Made by a program: the position numbers and the translations under genes. Source: Saccopteryx bilineata (Eukaryota; Chordata; Mammalia; Chiroptera; Emballonuridae). Taken from it: 64,000 nt of DNA. Location: the NCBI RefSeq assembly GCF_036850765.1, contig NC_089498.1, positions 51,821,795 to 51,885,794 of the forward strand, read 5' to 3'. The notes under the pieces were generated by a model. That model did not search any database. It was not told the origin of the DNA and saw nothing but the letters and a program-made list of their open reading frames with translations. Below are positions 23,506 to 35,008 of the stretch, piece after piece. Within the stretch, counting starts at the first letter, position 1. Every line of letters begins with the position of its first letter.

Positions 23506-24683
23506 TGAACACAATTTTCAATGAATTTGGGAACTTTTGCCTGTAGTATCACCCTCCTCTCAAGAGCTTCTTCTCTTCTGCTTATGTGACCTACTCAGTC
23601 ATAATAGGTCTCAGAAACTCATTTTTTAAATGAAAAGTAACTTGAAATGAAAAAGAAATAAGGCATAATTTTACATTGTTAACTCAGTAGTAGTCTAATA
23701 ACTCTTTCAAAGGGCTATTGGGAAGAGTGCAGAAAGCAACCAAGAATCCCTTTTCCTCCCTGTTCGTCTCCTTTGAACAGCTCAGTCCTGCCTTTGTTTA
23801 CTTATCATTTTAATCCAGATATTGATTTTTAACAGATTTGTGGGATATTTTTAAGATGTTTAAGATGTTGTCCAGTATAGTAGCTTTCCTCCCACTTGGC
23901 TTTTCTGAAGTGTTATCTCTCAGTTTTCTAAGCTGAAAAGATAATTTAAAGCCATAATCAATTTTGATAATTTGAAAACTAGGAAACAGATAAAATACAA
24001 GTAAACACCACCAGCTAGTTTTTTAAATTGCTTCTCAAATACGCTTTTACAAAGGAGACCCTAAAGTCCTATTCAAACTGAATTATGACTAGCAGTGGTC
24101 CGTGCTATTTCAACAACACAACCAGGCTCTAGTGACTAATCTCTCTGTTTGGTGTGTTTAATATGTGAAAAAAAATGACTGCTTATACAGTCGGACTGAT
24201 TACTTACTTTGTCTGGTGGCAGAAAGAGTGTTTGTTGTCCCTGCACAAGCTTAGAGTGAATCAGCCTTCTTTAATGGGACTTATCTTGGCCAAAGCAAAA
24301 GTGTGATTTTTTCAATTTCCTTTCAAATTCACTCTTATCTTATCTGGTATATGCTTTCTTCTTTGCTGTAAAACTAAACTAAATTTCTAGAGTCAAAGAA
24401 AATCATAATTTTATTTGTAAGAACAAAATAAAAAATATTTATCATGACACACTTTTTTAAATTGTCCTTTAGTTCATTATTAGCAAACCATTAATCACTG
24501 ATCACAGAATGTTTGTATACTGTCTCGTTCCAATCATATCCATTCACCAATCTCATGAGGTTCCAACATCACCCTTGAAAACTTTATGTGGCTACACCAA
24601 TTCTCAAAGATCCATTTATTTAAGTGCTGTCAAAAATAATATTTGCAATGTGGAGAATTAAGCTATTTTAAAAGGACTATTTA
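23506..24683. other. Unassigned sequence
   Basis: About 1.2 kb of unique-looking AT-rich DNA without recognised features. Confidence 0.4.
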
Positions 24684-24967
24684 AGAATACTATACCTTGG
24701 CCCAACTTGTAGCGGTGCAGTGGATAAAGCATCGACCTGGAATGCTGAGATTGTTGGTTCAAATTCCTAGACTTGTCTAGGCAGGGCACATAGTAGGGGC
24801 ACAAAGAAAATCAGATAGAAGGTGACAGAAGACTATATGACTTTGGGTGATGGGTATGCAACATAATCAAATGTCAAAATAACCTGAAGATGTTCTCTCT
24901 GAACCTATGTACCCTGATTGATTAATGTCACCCCATTAAAATTTAAAATAAAAAAGAGTAATATACC
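24684..24967 (+). mobile_element. Chimeric retroelement: tRNA-SINE head joined to an L1 3' UTR
   Basis: 24697 to about 24793 is a tRNA-like SINE head with A-box-like 'tagcggtgcagtgg' and B-box-like 'ggttcaaattcc', ending 'gcagggcacata'. Without any A tail it passes directly into an L1 3' UTR ('ggggcacaaagaaaatcagatag...ctttgggtgatgggtatgcaacataatcaaatg...attaatgtcacccc') and an A-rich end. Flanks agatactatacc-like: agaatactatacc (24684-24696) and agagtaatatacc (24955-24967) match at 11 of 13 bases, as expected of one target duplication around the whole composite. Template switching during L1 reverse transcription is the inferred origin. Confidence 0.72.
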
Positions 24968-26384
24968 CTGACAAGTCCCTTGACATATTTTTACTTGTTT
25001 ATATCTCAGTTTTCAAATGATACTAAAGGAAGCTTGTGGTTGGTGGGTTACTTATTTGTCAGTTTTTCCAGTGGAATAGACTGACAGATAAGTTAACTAT
25101 TTTTTACAGACTTTCCATACAGACTACAGACAAGTGTCTCAGAGTCCCATAGAAAGAAAATCAATAACGGATACACACAGGTAAAGGTACAAAAGTATGC
25201 AGCAGTATGTGTAATATTCCAGAAAATAATAGAGATTGAGAATTGTGTTAGAAAACATAATAGAAAAATTACATATTATCACCTATATAAACCCAATGAA
25301 TCAGACATTTCTCAATAGAATAGGATTTTATGGAAAAGCAGTCTAAAACATAATAGAAATGAAAATTTCAAAAGACATCTTTTAAAAATTGCTTTGAAAA
25401 AATTTAGATAAATGGAAGAAAATATTTAAATAAAGTTAATGAACAGAGCTAGAAAAAATAGACCATTAAATTCTTAATAGACACATACCATTCATGCTAC
25501 TAACAATTACTTGAATTGATATAATTTAAAAAACTGAGCTTATGTAGCTGAACAGGCCTTACAATCAAAGATGCTAGCTCTGATCATTATTGTCTGCTTT
25601 GGCTCAGATACTATGAATGTCCAAGGACACTAAAATAGTCCCTGCTTTTGACTAGATTTTGGAGTTCCCATTTACTTACTATACTGAGAATTGCCTTTGG
25701 GGAAGAGCTGTATCTTCTTTCTTCTGCCCTCTCGATCACTTTGACCAAGATTTTTCTTTCATTAGTCACTCAGTAAAGGTTGACCAAATGTGTTCTTATT
25801 GTTTTAACTGATTGGGTTTCAATAAAATCTTGAACTATACGATGTTTAATCTGAGTGAAGCATTAAGCACTCAATAGCACCTAAGTGACATTTGAGTCAA
25901 AAAAAAAAAAGATTGATTGTGAAGAATTTTAGTAGTTGACTAAAATGAGAGGTGTACATTTGGGAGACTATACTTTTATGTTTCCAAATAAAGTATTCGG
26001 ATGAATAGGGAAAAAAACTAAAAATCAAACAGGGTGCGAGGTAAAGAAATGGGTCAACTATAGCGTCTCCTGTTTTCCGTGCACAGAGAAGCACACAAGC
26101 TTACCTGTGAGTGTGCTTCTGAAACAGGAGTATGTAGAGGGGTTTTAAAAGATAAGCAACATCACATGACAGAACTGTTGAAAGTTGAAGTAAGTAATAA
26201 AATGTTTGATCCAGGATGATAAGCCAGATAATTCATTGGTCCAGAGACTGAAAGAAGTTTGAAAGGTTTACTCTCGTGGGAGAATATGACTGAGCGACTA
26301 GCTTAGTTTCGTCTACATTTGTTGAATTCCCATGTGTTTCATAGCAGTATGGGTGAAATGTTTCTAGATCAAAAGTTGTCAGCC
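24968..26384. other. Unassigned sequence
   Basis: About 1.4 kb. No recognised gene or repeat beyond an A run at about 25901-25910. Confidence 0.4.
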
Positions 26385-26605
26385 CTGGGTGATTTGGCTA
26401 CCATTTCACTCCCAGAGAACCTTTGGCAATGTCTGCAGACATTTTTGGTTGGCACTTGTCGGGGGGTGGGGCGCTGCTACTAATATCTAATAGTAGGGGC
26501 CAGTAATACTGCTAAATATCTTATAATATACAAGACAAGCACTCTCAACACAGTTTTGAGAAATCCAAAATTTCAGTAATGACAAAGCTGAGAAACCTTG
26601 TTCTG
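26385..26605. mobile_element. Ancient hAT-type MITE relic
   Basis: Recognised by 'agttgtcagccctgggtgatt', 'cagagaacctttggcaatgtctgcagacatttttggttg', 'taggggccagtaatactgctaaatatc', and the end 'caaagctgagaaaccttgttctgg'. The ends resemble the 'ttctcaac' termini of hAT-Charlie MITEs. Duplications have decayed. Family name not assigned. Confidence 0.6.
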
Positions 26606-26770
26606 GACCCATTCTTCCTAAGTCTTCCCAGACAACCGTCTTTGAGTACTTTTTATTTTCTGTTTTTCATTTAATATTTTTCATCACCAAGAAAAAGTTA
26701 AGTTATTAGTACTGATGAATTAATTTTGTTCCTACTTACTATCAAGTATTACAAAACTGTGTCCTTTCTG

Positions 26771-27060
26771 GTTGCCATGACAGTTAGATGTTAGTTACTA
26801 ATATTGCCTGAGAAAATGTCTTATTCTAATGAAACAGAGGGACACAAGTTCTGATTAGAACAAGGTAAAAATTACACCTTTGGTCTTCAAGAATATACTT
26901 TTATAATAGTTTTTTTTAACCATTATTACCCTCTGTCTTTTTTAATGCAAACTTGTTTCTATAAAGCCATGTTTTGGTTGCTATAACAACTTGATGTAGC
27001 TCTTGATGAGCTCTTCTTGCCTTAATGTTGCTTTTTAAAAGTTGGGGTTGCTATGACTAC
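26771..27060. promoter_or_regulatory. Cluster of three X-box (RFX)-like motifs
   Basis: Three similar 14-mers occur within 290 bp: GTTGCCATGACAGT (26771-26784), GTTGCTATAACAAC (26977-26990) and GTTGCTATGACTAC (27047-27060). The imperfect palindrome GTTGCYATRRCAAC is the known binding site of RFX factors; the second copy is nearly symmetric. Surrounding DNA is not a recognised repeat. Function is inferred only. Confidence 0.3.
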
Positions 27061-27870
27061 AAAATACTGCTTTATTTTTAGCATGCTTTTTCCCCTTTGT
27101 ATTCTTCCTTTCAAACATGTATGTGTACATGCATGCATATGTGTGAACTTCTACTAAAATGCCTTATACTACTAGAGGCAAGATGGCAATTTATTTAAGT
27201 GAACACTAGTATTCTTAGACTGATTTTCATCATGCTAGATGAGCTCAGATTATAGATGTAATTTGCTCTTTCAAATTATGTAACTGCTCTCTATCTCTGT
27301 TTTATGATACACTTGTCATGTCATTTTATATTATATTTTATATATATATTTATATTATATTATATTATTATAACCTCTGTTTTCAACATATTTGTATCTC
27401 GACCTTGAATAAGTCTTTTGAATTTAAAGAATATGAAAGCATGTTGTGTCTTAATATTAGTAATTATGGATGGAGACCATTTTACAACACTAATGATTAT
27501 GGTCTTCTCTGTGTTTAGATGATAACAAGATTCCTATTGCTAAGAGTTTTGATCAAATTTTGAAAAAACCATGAAGTTGGAAGTTAGGACACCTTGGTTC
27601 TCTTATTAATTCTTGTCACTATTAGCTATATGAGCATCTGATAACCACCATATATCTCTGGACAAGTTCTATCCAATAGAAATAAAAGGGCCATATCACT
27701 ATATTGCCATCAAATTTGTTCATCCAGCAATATTTTGTGTTTATTGGTCACTAGCGTCTAGGTCCTTTGTAAAATCTGAAGAATATATAAATGATTAGAA
27801 AGACATTTTTGGTTTATAAAAAGAGAAAGGGAGAGCTAGACAGAGAAAGAGAGGTGGGAGAGGAGAAGAA
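27061..27870. other. Unassigned sequence with an AT microsatellite
   Basis: Contains a (TA/TTA)n tract near 27325-27370. Otherwise unique-looking; a 66-codon open frame here (27318-27518) starts in the AT repeat and is not a gene. Confidence 0.4.
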
Positions 27871-27950
27871 GGAAGGAAGGAAGGAAAGAAAGAAGGGAGG
27901 GAGGGAGGGAGGGAGGGAGGGAGGGAGGGAGGGAGGGAGGGAGGAAGGGA
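27871..27950. repeat. Purine microsatellite (GGAA)n/(GGGA)n
   Basis: A (GGAA)n block passes into about a dozen GGGA/GAGG units, all purine on the plus strand. Such tracts are length-variable and can form triplex or quadruplex structures. Confidence 0.95.
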
Positions 27951-29790
27951 TATTCTCTAAGTTCTTTAGAGCTATTATGATGTGCCATCATCCATAATTC
28001 AACCTTATTGTATGATAATTAAAAAATATTGAAGTAAAGTACACAGTTTTCTCCTAATTTTGTGTGATTTACAATTCTACCCCCTACTTCTTGGGGAATA
28101 ATTGCACTTCCATATATTTATTGAAGTGACCTTCTTTCCTGTCAAAATATGTGATTAAATTCAGTATTAAATACATATTATTATCAAGGGGAAATTTTAA
28201 TTAGTTTGAAAAATCCAACCATGCATAAATATTTAGACAAATAAGAAGAGTGCCTAAAGATCTAAAATGAAGGGATATCATGTAAGAGATTGCTACTCTT
28301 TCTCTGTATGTAGTTTTTCTTGCTGTTTAAAGATTTTTGTCTAGATGTAATTAAGGAGAAGCACACAGTTGGCTTGAATTATTTTGGCCCCACACTGCAG
28401 GTGATATTGCCAGGACATCATTGATGTGTCCAGATCCCTTATCACATTGTTGCTTCCTTATTCCTCTCCTGCCTCTTCTCATTTGGAAAAAGCCAAATCA
28501 GAATGAACCATGTGGCTATCATAGCCTGCTCAGCGAAGAAAAGTTTCTGCTTTCATTTTAACCACGTGTCATTTTTTATCACCGTTATTTTAGAAAGAAA
28601 GTGGTCTATTGGATGGTTTTTAAAGCTGAGTTGTTTTGCCTGGAATGCAGAGGTTTGGCTCTAATCTGATTTGAAAATAAAAGAAATAAGAGAACAGGGT
28701 TACAATTTGAGTGGATTCCCAAATTAGGCCGCAGATGGTAATCTGAGCTGTGATTTAAAAATATTTGATACTGACAGCTCTTCATATTACAAAATATTTT
28801 AACCAGCTCCCATCAATTTTCATATATATATATATATATTTTACCTCTTTTCAGTAATACTACATAATGCCTGGCATTTCATTTCTCTTTGGTCTTTGTA
28901 AATTGGAATTCAACACATTTCTCTTTTAAAGTTGAAGATCAAAATGCTTTGGGAGTCCTTGTAACAGAGTTCCACAGTGAGTTACCATTCTACATTAGCC
29001 TGAGGGGTTCACTCAACACAAGCATTAGAATAGACTTGAGGTAGAAATAACCTTAAGTATCTATTACCACATCATTTCTGTCTAAACTGCTAAATAAAAC
29101 TATGAGGCCTTATAGGAATTTGTTTACACTGAACACAGATTATATAGGCTAATTCTGGGGACTAAAAGAAATGACTTGGAAACCCTTCAAGTTGTTTACC
29201 ATAAGCTCATGTTTATCTGTAGACTATATGTGAATTGTTCATTTTTTTCTGTATATTTTTATACTTTAGATAAATGTTTTCTGATTTTTTAAAATTTTTA
29301 TTAGAAAACAGGCAGAGAAGAATAACTACATTAGCTTTGCTATTGCCAATGGACCCTGGTTAAATGTTTGAGATAGATTATAATAATTTGCATTTTTGTT
29401 CCCATGTATAATTTTTAAACCATGGAGTCTCTTGAGGAAAAAAAAATACACTTAAAGTCTACTTTTAACTTTTAGGCTGAAAAAATTCAGATGTTTACAT
29501 ATTAGGCTATAAGATACATTAGAAACATGAAATTTTAGACAGAAGGGACTTTGAAATCAACGAGTTCTGTAATTTTCAAAATTTTTGTCTGGCAAACTTT
29601 TTTCTCAAAAGGAAGTATACCCTGAGGTTAAGGTTTTTAGGAATTAAGAATTCTGATAAATTAGAAAGGAATTGTATAGTTTTGATAATAGAAGGTATAA
29701 GGTGTAGAGGTACTTTTGAAAAGGAAAGAAAAAAGTAAGTTATTATGAAGGCCAGTTATTTCTAGATAAGAAAGTGCATACATAAAAGTT
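27951..29790. other. Unassigned sequence
   Basis: About 1.8 kb, AT-rich, with a short (AT)n at 28831-28850. The right end (after about 29,640) may be the internal part of a retroviral relic leading to the LTR at 30.1 kb, but I cannot show coding. Confidence 0.35.
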
Positions 29791-29870
29791 GAAGGTTTGT
29801 GTAAGTTGCAGAAGGTTTGTGTAAGTTGCAGAAGGTTTGTGTAAGTTGCAGAAGGTTTGTGCAAGTTGTA
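29791..29870. repeat. Tandem repeat, 4 x 20 bp
   Basis: Four exact-length units of gaaggtttgtgtaagttgca; the first three are identical and the fourth has two changes (gcaagttgta end). It lies 230 bp upstream of the LTR. It is a minisatellite, not a CRISPR array, because there are no spacers. Confidence 0.95.
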
Positions 29871-30099
29871 AGAAGTTAGTACAGAGAAGAAAAATGCAAG
29901 GCAGAAAGAAATTAGTCCGTAAAGCTTGTAGTACTAAGGGCACACTATCAGCGTGCCAGCACATACTAGGGAGGACCCCTGACCCAATTAGCTTATAGCT
30001 ACAGCTAAAGTAGAAAATTCTCATAAGCCCCAGACTTATACCATTCTCCCCACTGATGAAGAATCAAGGATTTGATTATGCCCAAGAGAGATGGGGGAA

Positions 30100-30643
30100 T
30101 GTTAGATTCAGGGAGTACTGACATGCTGGGGCTGCCAAGAGTGTACAAGGTCCCTGTGATGCTGAGAACAAAGAGTTCAGCAACATCCTGCATTGAGTCA
30201 GAGACCCTTATCAGAAGTTTATGTTTGAAATTCTCCACTGAGCAATACCCCCCCATAGCTGCGCACGACCTCCCTAGCCAATAGCTAACAGCCACATCAG
30301 CTTCTGTATGATGCTTGCTCATCCTAGATAGCCACCCTATAAAAAGGAGCCATTTTAGAAGCTCGTGGCTGCAGTGCTCCAGTCTCTTCAGAGGCGTGGG
30401 TTGCCTGCAGTCCCTGCGCAGGTTTGGGGGGCTGCAGTGTTCCCCTGTGTGGGTTACCTGCATCCCTGTGCAGGTTTGGGGGGCTGCAGTGTTCCCCTGT
30501 GTGGGTTACCTGCAGTCCCTGCGCAGGTTTGGGGGGCTGCAGTGCTCCCTTGCATGGGTTGCCTGCAGTCCCTGTGCAGGTCTGCAATAAAACTTATAAA
30601 ATTTACTTTGTGTCTGCTGTGGCCTGTCTCCTGGGATGTAACA
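30100..30643 (+). mobile_element. Endogenous retrovirus LTR (gammaretrovirus-like)
   Basis: A 544-bp LTR inferred from its layout. A polypurine tract-like agagagatggggga at 30085-30098 sits next to the TGTTAGATTC start. Then come a CCAAT box (30278-30282), a TATA box TATAAAAA (30338-30345), an AATAAA poly(A) signal (30586-30591) and a TAACA end that inverts the TGTTA start. This arrangement is usual for class I (gamma-type) elements. R carries a tandem repeat. No matching flanking duplication was found, which fits a 3' LTR with upstream internal remnant rather than a clean solo LTR. No retroviral protein frame is preserved. Confidence 0.72.
30404..30584 (+). repeat. 52-53-bp tandem repeat inside the LTR R region
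   Basis: Three complete units start with cctgcagtccctg-like sequence at 30404, 30457 and 30509, and a partial fourth starts at 30562. A degenerate half unit precedes them. Two of the units contain the perfect palindrome CCTGCGCAGG and the others a near copy, each followed by GTTTGGGGGG or a diverged form. The array lies between TATA and the poly(A) signal, so any transcript from this LTR would include it. Confidence 0.93.
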
Positions 30644-30849
30644 AAATACATTGGAGAACAGGAGAGTAAGGGAGGGAAGGGAAGTGGACAGGAAGATGTC
30701 ATTTTATCCCTCCTGAAATGCTCAGAGTTCAATTGGAAAGCCACAGATCAACTCTATCTCCATCCACTTACCAAAAAAATATAAGAAAGTTAAGTGATTT
30801 GGTCAATATCAACAGCTCTACCTGAAAGCCTAGTCACTTAGGCATTTTC

Positions 30850-31065
30850 TCTCATTCATTCATTCATTCATTCATTTGTTCTTTCAACAAATATGTGAAT
30901 ACTATTATGTGCCTCCCTAGTTCGTAGACTATAGGAGGTCGTAGGATACAACCATGAATAAGCCAAGCAAGTCTCGGCCTTCATGGAGTCTATGTTCTAG
31001 TGCAGAATGACTCAAGGAGAAAGTATTAAGGTCAGAAGAAGCCTCCTGGAAATGTTGACATTAAA
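30850..31065 (-). repeat. LINE-2 3' end relic
   Basis: Classic reverse-complement L2 end: (ATTC)n, 'tcaacaaatatgtgaatactattatgtgcc', 'aaccatgaataagccaagcaagtctcggccttcatggagtctatgttctag'. Only the 3' end remains. Confidence 0.88.
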
Positions 31066-32194
31066 GTTTGCTCATACTCTGCTCCACGTTGTCTTCGTGA
31101 TAGCTGTCTTCAGTTACTAGCAAAGCTGTCATGTTGAGATGATCGCAGTGGAAAGAACACTAGATTATAAATAAAAAATGTAGGTGCTGAAAAATTACAT
31201 ATTTTATATCTGTAAAACTAGGAGCATCACATCTATGCAGGATTAAGGAAAATCTGGTCTCTGCCTTTTCCTTTTCCCCATCCCTTCCCTCCTTTTACAC
31301 CACAGCACTACACTGCACATTTTGTTTCATTAATACTGAATTCATTTAGTTTCTCAAGATATTTTAAGCTTTTGAGAGGACTGTGATTCTCTTAGGCTGA
31401 ACTGACTCCATTTCAAATTCCTGTATTTTTAAATAACATCTTGAGTCACTGCTTCCCATTTGAAACTTTCTCTGATTCTTTATTACAGATGGAGTAATTT
31501 TGTTTTGTTTAATTTTTTTTGAACTATTTAAATGTTCTTTAAAATGTTATTTTTAACCTTTAAAATGTTGTTTTATTGCATATATTACACTGAATCACTA
31601 ATAATCACTTAGGTATTTTTTCTTTCCCCTGTTAGATCATAATAAACTCTTTTAGGGCCCAAAATATATCTGATTCACAATCAGAATGTGGTTTTTCCCC
31701 ACAGAAATTACAATCTAAAAAATAAATATAAATAATAAGATAATTAGTTATCATACAGCACAGAGAGCACCTTATCAACAACTATCTTATGGCAAAAGGC
31801 CTTTTCTCTACTGTTGCACAGTTCAACAGCAAAGAAAGACTATATCTGCTTACTGGACCCTTCACTAAATTAGAGAGAGTTACAGACATTGAATAAGAAA
31901 CAAAAATCCAAACAATATTTTACTCAGACTCAGTTTCCCTCCCATCCCTAGGAACTTCACATATATTGCTATGCGCACAAGGAACTGTTTCCATCCCAAC
32001 AAATACTACCTTGCAAAATAATAACTAAACGCTTCAGAAGTTAGAATAAAAATAGGGCCAGCCTTTGGTAAACATTTAAAGTATGTCTTTGTCAACTTCA
32101 ACTCTATCTTTTTATTCTTCCCTCCTTAGACTTACAAGTAAAAATCCAGGGATCCAATTTTGTGGGAACCAATAGAGTATTCAGCTGAAATGCC
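31066..32194. other. Unassigned sequence
   Basis: About 1.1 kb of unique-looking AT-rich DNA. Nothing recognised. Confidence 0.4.
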
Positions 32195-32400
32195 TGGTCA
32201 GAATACATTGCTTATCTATTTACCCATTTTGTCATCTTGGACAAATAAGTTACTTAATATCTTGTACCTCCATTTACACAGCTGTGAAATGTGAACAGCA
32301 CCTGCCTCATAGGTTGCTCTAATGACTGAATGTGTCTGTGCATGTGAAGTGCCTGGTATAAGATCTGGCACATGTTGCTTTAATATTTACCATTGCTCAA
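32195..32400 (+). repeat. MIR SINE relic
   Basis: Sense MIR: 'ttgtcatcttggacaaataagttacttaatatcttgtacctccatttacac', 'gaacagcacctgcctcataggttgctctaatgactgaatg', 'gaagtgcctggtataagatctggcacatg'. One of the better-preserved MIRs in the window. Confidence 0.85.
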
Positions 32401-33848
32401 ATGTATTGTAAATATCAATGTCATTTTGGTTAATTTTTAATATTTTAATTTTCCAGTGCTATACCTAGAAATTTTAAAATAATTTTTAAATAAATAATTC
32501 ATTATTGGCTTTATTCAATATTTCTCACATCTATTTCTTTCTTCTCATTTTAAAAAATATTCACAACACTTTCTCCCTCTAACTCTCCAGACTATTGGAT
32601 AACTAATACTAATTGCTTAAAAATAGCCTATGAATTTCAAGGATTTCTCATTAATGTAAGCCTGATAATTAAACTGGTAACTCTCTCTGAGATTTGAAAA
32701 TGTTGCTCTTCTGAGAAGTTTACTATGCATCACTGTTTTAGTGTTGTCTTTTGCTGTAGAAATATATGGGATGTATGTGTATCATGTTTATATTATTTTT
32801 CTTATTCTGGCTCTCATGGTAATGAAGGTCACAAATGAAGACAAAATAATTATACCAGTTGTACCCTGTATAAAACTAATTGTACCTTTGCATTTATGTT
32901 TTGTTACTGGAAGGTCAGCCAAAGTGTTCAATTAGTGACGCATTAGCCTCACCTATAAAGGATAAATCAGAGGCTAGGCAAGTCATCTGGATGAAAGGGG
33001 ATATTAAAATATTTAGAATTTAGAATGCAAATAAAAGTATGTCTGTTTAATAGTTTTAAAATATTACGGTCTTTTGATAACAAGCTAGAAAGAGGTGTTT
33101 TATGTGGGTAAAGCATATTCTTCTACCACCGTGTTTTAATGAGTGAAGCTAAAGTAGGTTCTTCCTGCATGTATTCTTAGGGAAATAATTGCTCCTAAAG
33201 TGAGATCCTATATTCAGAAGAGAATGATTTAAAGAGATTGACTGTGAGTAGCTTAACTGCACACTGAAAGAAACCAATAGGATGTCCCATGCTTGTCCAC
33301 TGATTGCTAATTTTCTTGGTTCCTGCACTGCCTTGCTCCCTGTAACTGAATAAACCTAGATCGCTGTTTGGAGAATAGTGTGGTAGCTTTCTCAGAGGAC
33401 CCTGGTAGGTGTGGTATTTCTCTTTGTGTTTCAGTGATGAAAAGCCGAGTAATCCTAAAGGTGACCTGAAACCAATTTTGCTATAGACATGCTATATGGT
33501 AAAAATGGCCTTTAAATATGCATTATCCAATTAGCAGACTCTCCTGGAAATGCCTTAGTAATAGTAGGAGCTTTTGTATCATTAATTCAGTTTAGCTTTT
33601 CCTTTTTTGCAGGGATGTATGGGAGGAGAGGTAGTTAATTATTTTTATTAGAGTAATTTGAACTGAACTTATTAGGTATATTAACACAACAAATTCTCAT
33701 GCTCTATGGATGGTTTTGCTGGAGCCTCACTGGACAAAGAATGCAAGATACTTGTTTGGGGGGTATAAATATGACAAAAGTCATCACTATAAGAGGTAGT
33801 TAATTTTCACTGTCCTAAGTTTAATTGAGAACAAGGTTGGATTTTTTT
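32401..33848. other. Unassigned sequence
   Basis: About 1.4 kb of AT-rich DNA. No coding or repeat signal that I can support. Confidence 0.4.
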
Positions 33849-33905
33849 TTTTCTGTAAAAGGCCAGATAGTAAATATTTCAGACTTTGTGTAGGGCTATA
33901 AAAAG
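33849..33905 (+). repeat. Short relic of a dispersed eutherian repeat
   Basis: The string 'ttctgtaaaaggccagatagtaaatatttcagactttgtg' matches a widely dispersed eutherian repeat segment that I recognise but cannot name with confidence. Only about 55 bp remain. Confidence 0.4.
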
Positions 33906-34487
33906 CAGAATTAAAGATATGTTGAAGGAAAACTGCCTTTCCCTGTTTGCCTGGAAGCAATGGGCTCTCACAGTGACACCTAAGTGAGAAAAAAAAGAAA
34001 AGCTGATGGTAGTGCTCAGTTGGTGAGCTCTGCCTGAGGGCTCTTATTGTCTTCCTCTAAACCTCTGATGAGTAATGCTCCCGTTACCAGCAGCAGGAGC
34101 TACCCTTGTGGTGCAGAACTAGTTAGATACCTATCAGCTGTTCAGGAAATGAAGGGAAGAAGAGAAATAAATGTTGTATCCCCTGCTGAAATAAGTACTA
34201 CATTTTGCCTTGGTATCAGTGTGTGTTTTTATATTCTGGCCCACATTTTAGTCAGGGAGAAAAAGAAGGTGGAGAATTCTAAGTCCAGATAATTACTATA
34301 GAAAAAACTTTTGAAATCAGCCCATTTGTATAATTAGTAATTACCCATAATGCTTCTCAATAATGATGGTAATTAACAGCTAAAATATCACTTTCTAGTT
34401 TTCTTTTTCAAATAAAGTTTTATAGAGGTCAACTCAATTAATACTTAAATTTAGATAACTTTTCAGGTATTTTTCTGAAATATATTT
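33906..34487. other. Unassigned sequence
   Basis: Unique-looking. An 81-codon open frame (34047-34292, plus) has no recognisable domain. Confidence 0.4.
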
Positions 34488-34923
34488 CATTTTGAATTTT
34501 TCTTTTCTTTTTTTTTTTTTTTTTTTCCATTTTTCTGAAGCTGGAAACAGGGAGAGACAGTCAGACTCCCACATGCGCCCGACCGGGATCCACCCGGCAC
34601 GCCCACCAGGGGCGATGCTCTGCCCACCAGGGGGCGATGCTCTGCCCATCCTGGGTGTCGCCATGTTGCGACCAGAGCCACTCTAGCGCCTGAGGCAGAG
34701 GCCACAGAGCCATCCCCAGCGCCCGGGCCATCATCTTTGCTCCAATGGAGCCTTGGCTGCGGGAGGGGAAGAGAGAGACAGAGAGGAAAGCGCGGCGGAG
34801 GGGTGGAGAAGCAAATGGGCGCTTCTCCTGTGTGCCCTGGCCGGGAATCGAACCCGGGTCCTCCGCACGCTAGGCCGACGCTCTACCGCTGAGCCAACTG
34901 GCCAGGGCCATTTTGAATTTTTC
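34488..34923 (-). mobile_element. tRNA-derived SINE, type A (Rhin-1-like), full length
   Basis: Minus-strand copy ending (plus strand) in '...gagccaactggccagggc' at 34908. The B box is intact in its own orientation (plus-strand 'ggaatcgaacc'), and a long T run (about 34509-34527) represents its A tail. The 15-bp duplication cattttgaatttttc at 34488-34502 and 34909-34923 bounds it; the first c of the right copy could belong to the element. Confidence 0.94.
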
Positions 34924-35008
34924 AAAATCCACCTCCACCTTCTACTTGCTATCCATTAAATACCATCACATTTTAATGTTCTCATCACATATTGTTGAGC
35001 AGATAAAA

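Noticed and set aside
29791..30584. CRISPR-like array
   Set aside because: The 20-bp and 52-53-bp repeats are contiguous tandem repeats without spacers, in mammalian DNA.
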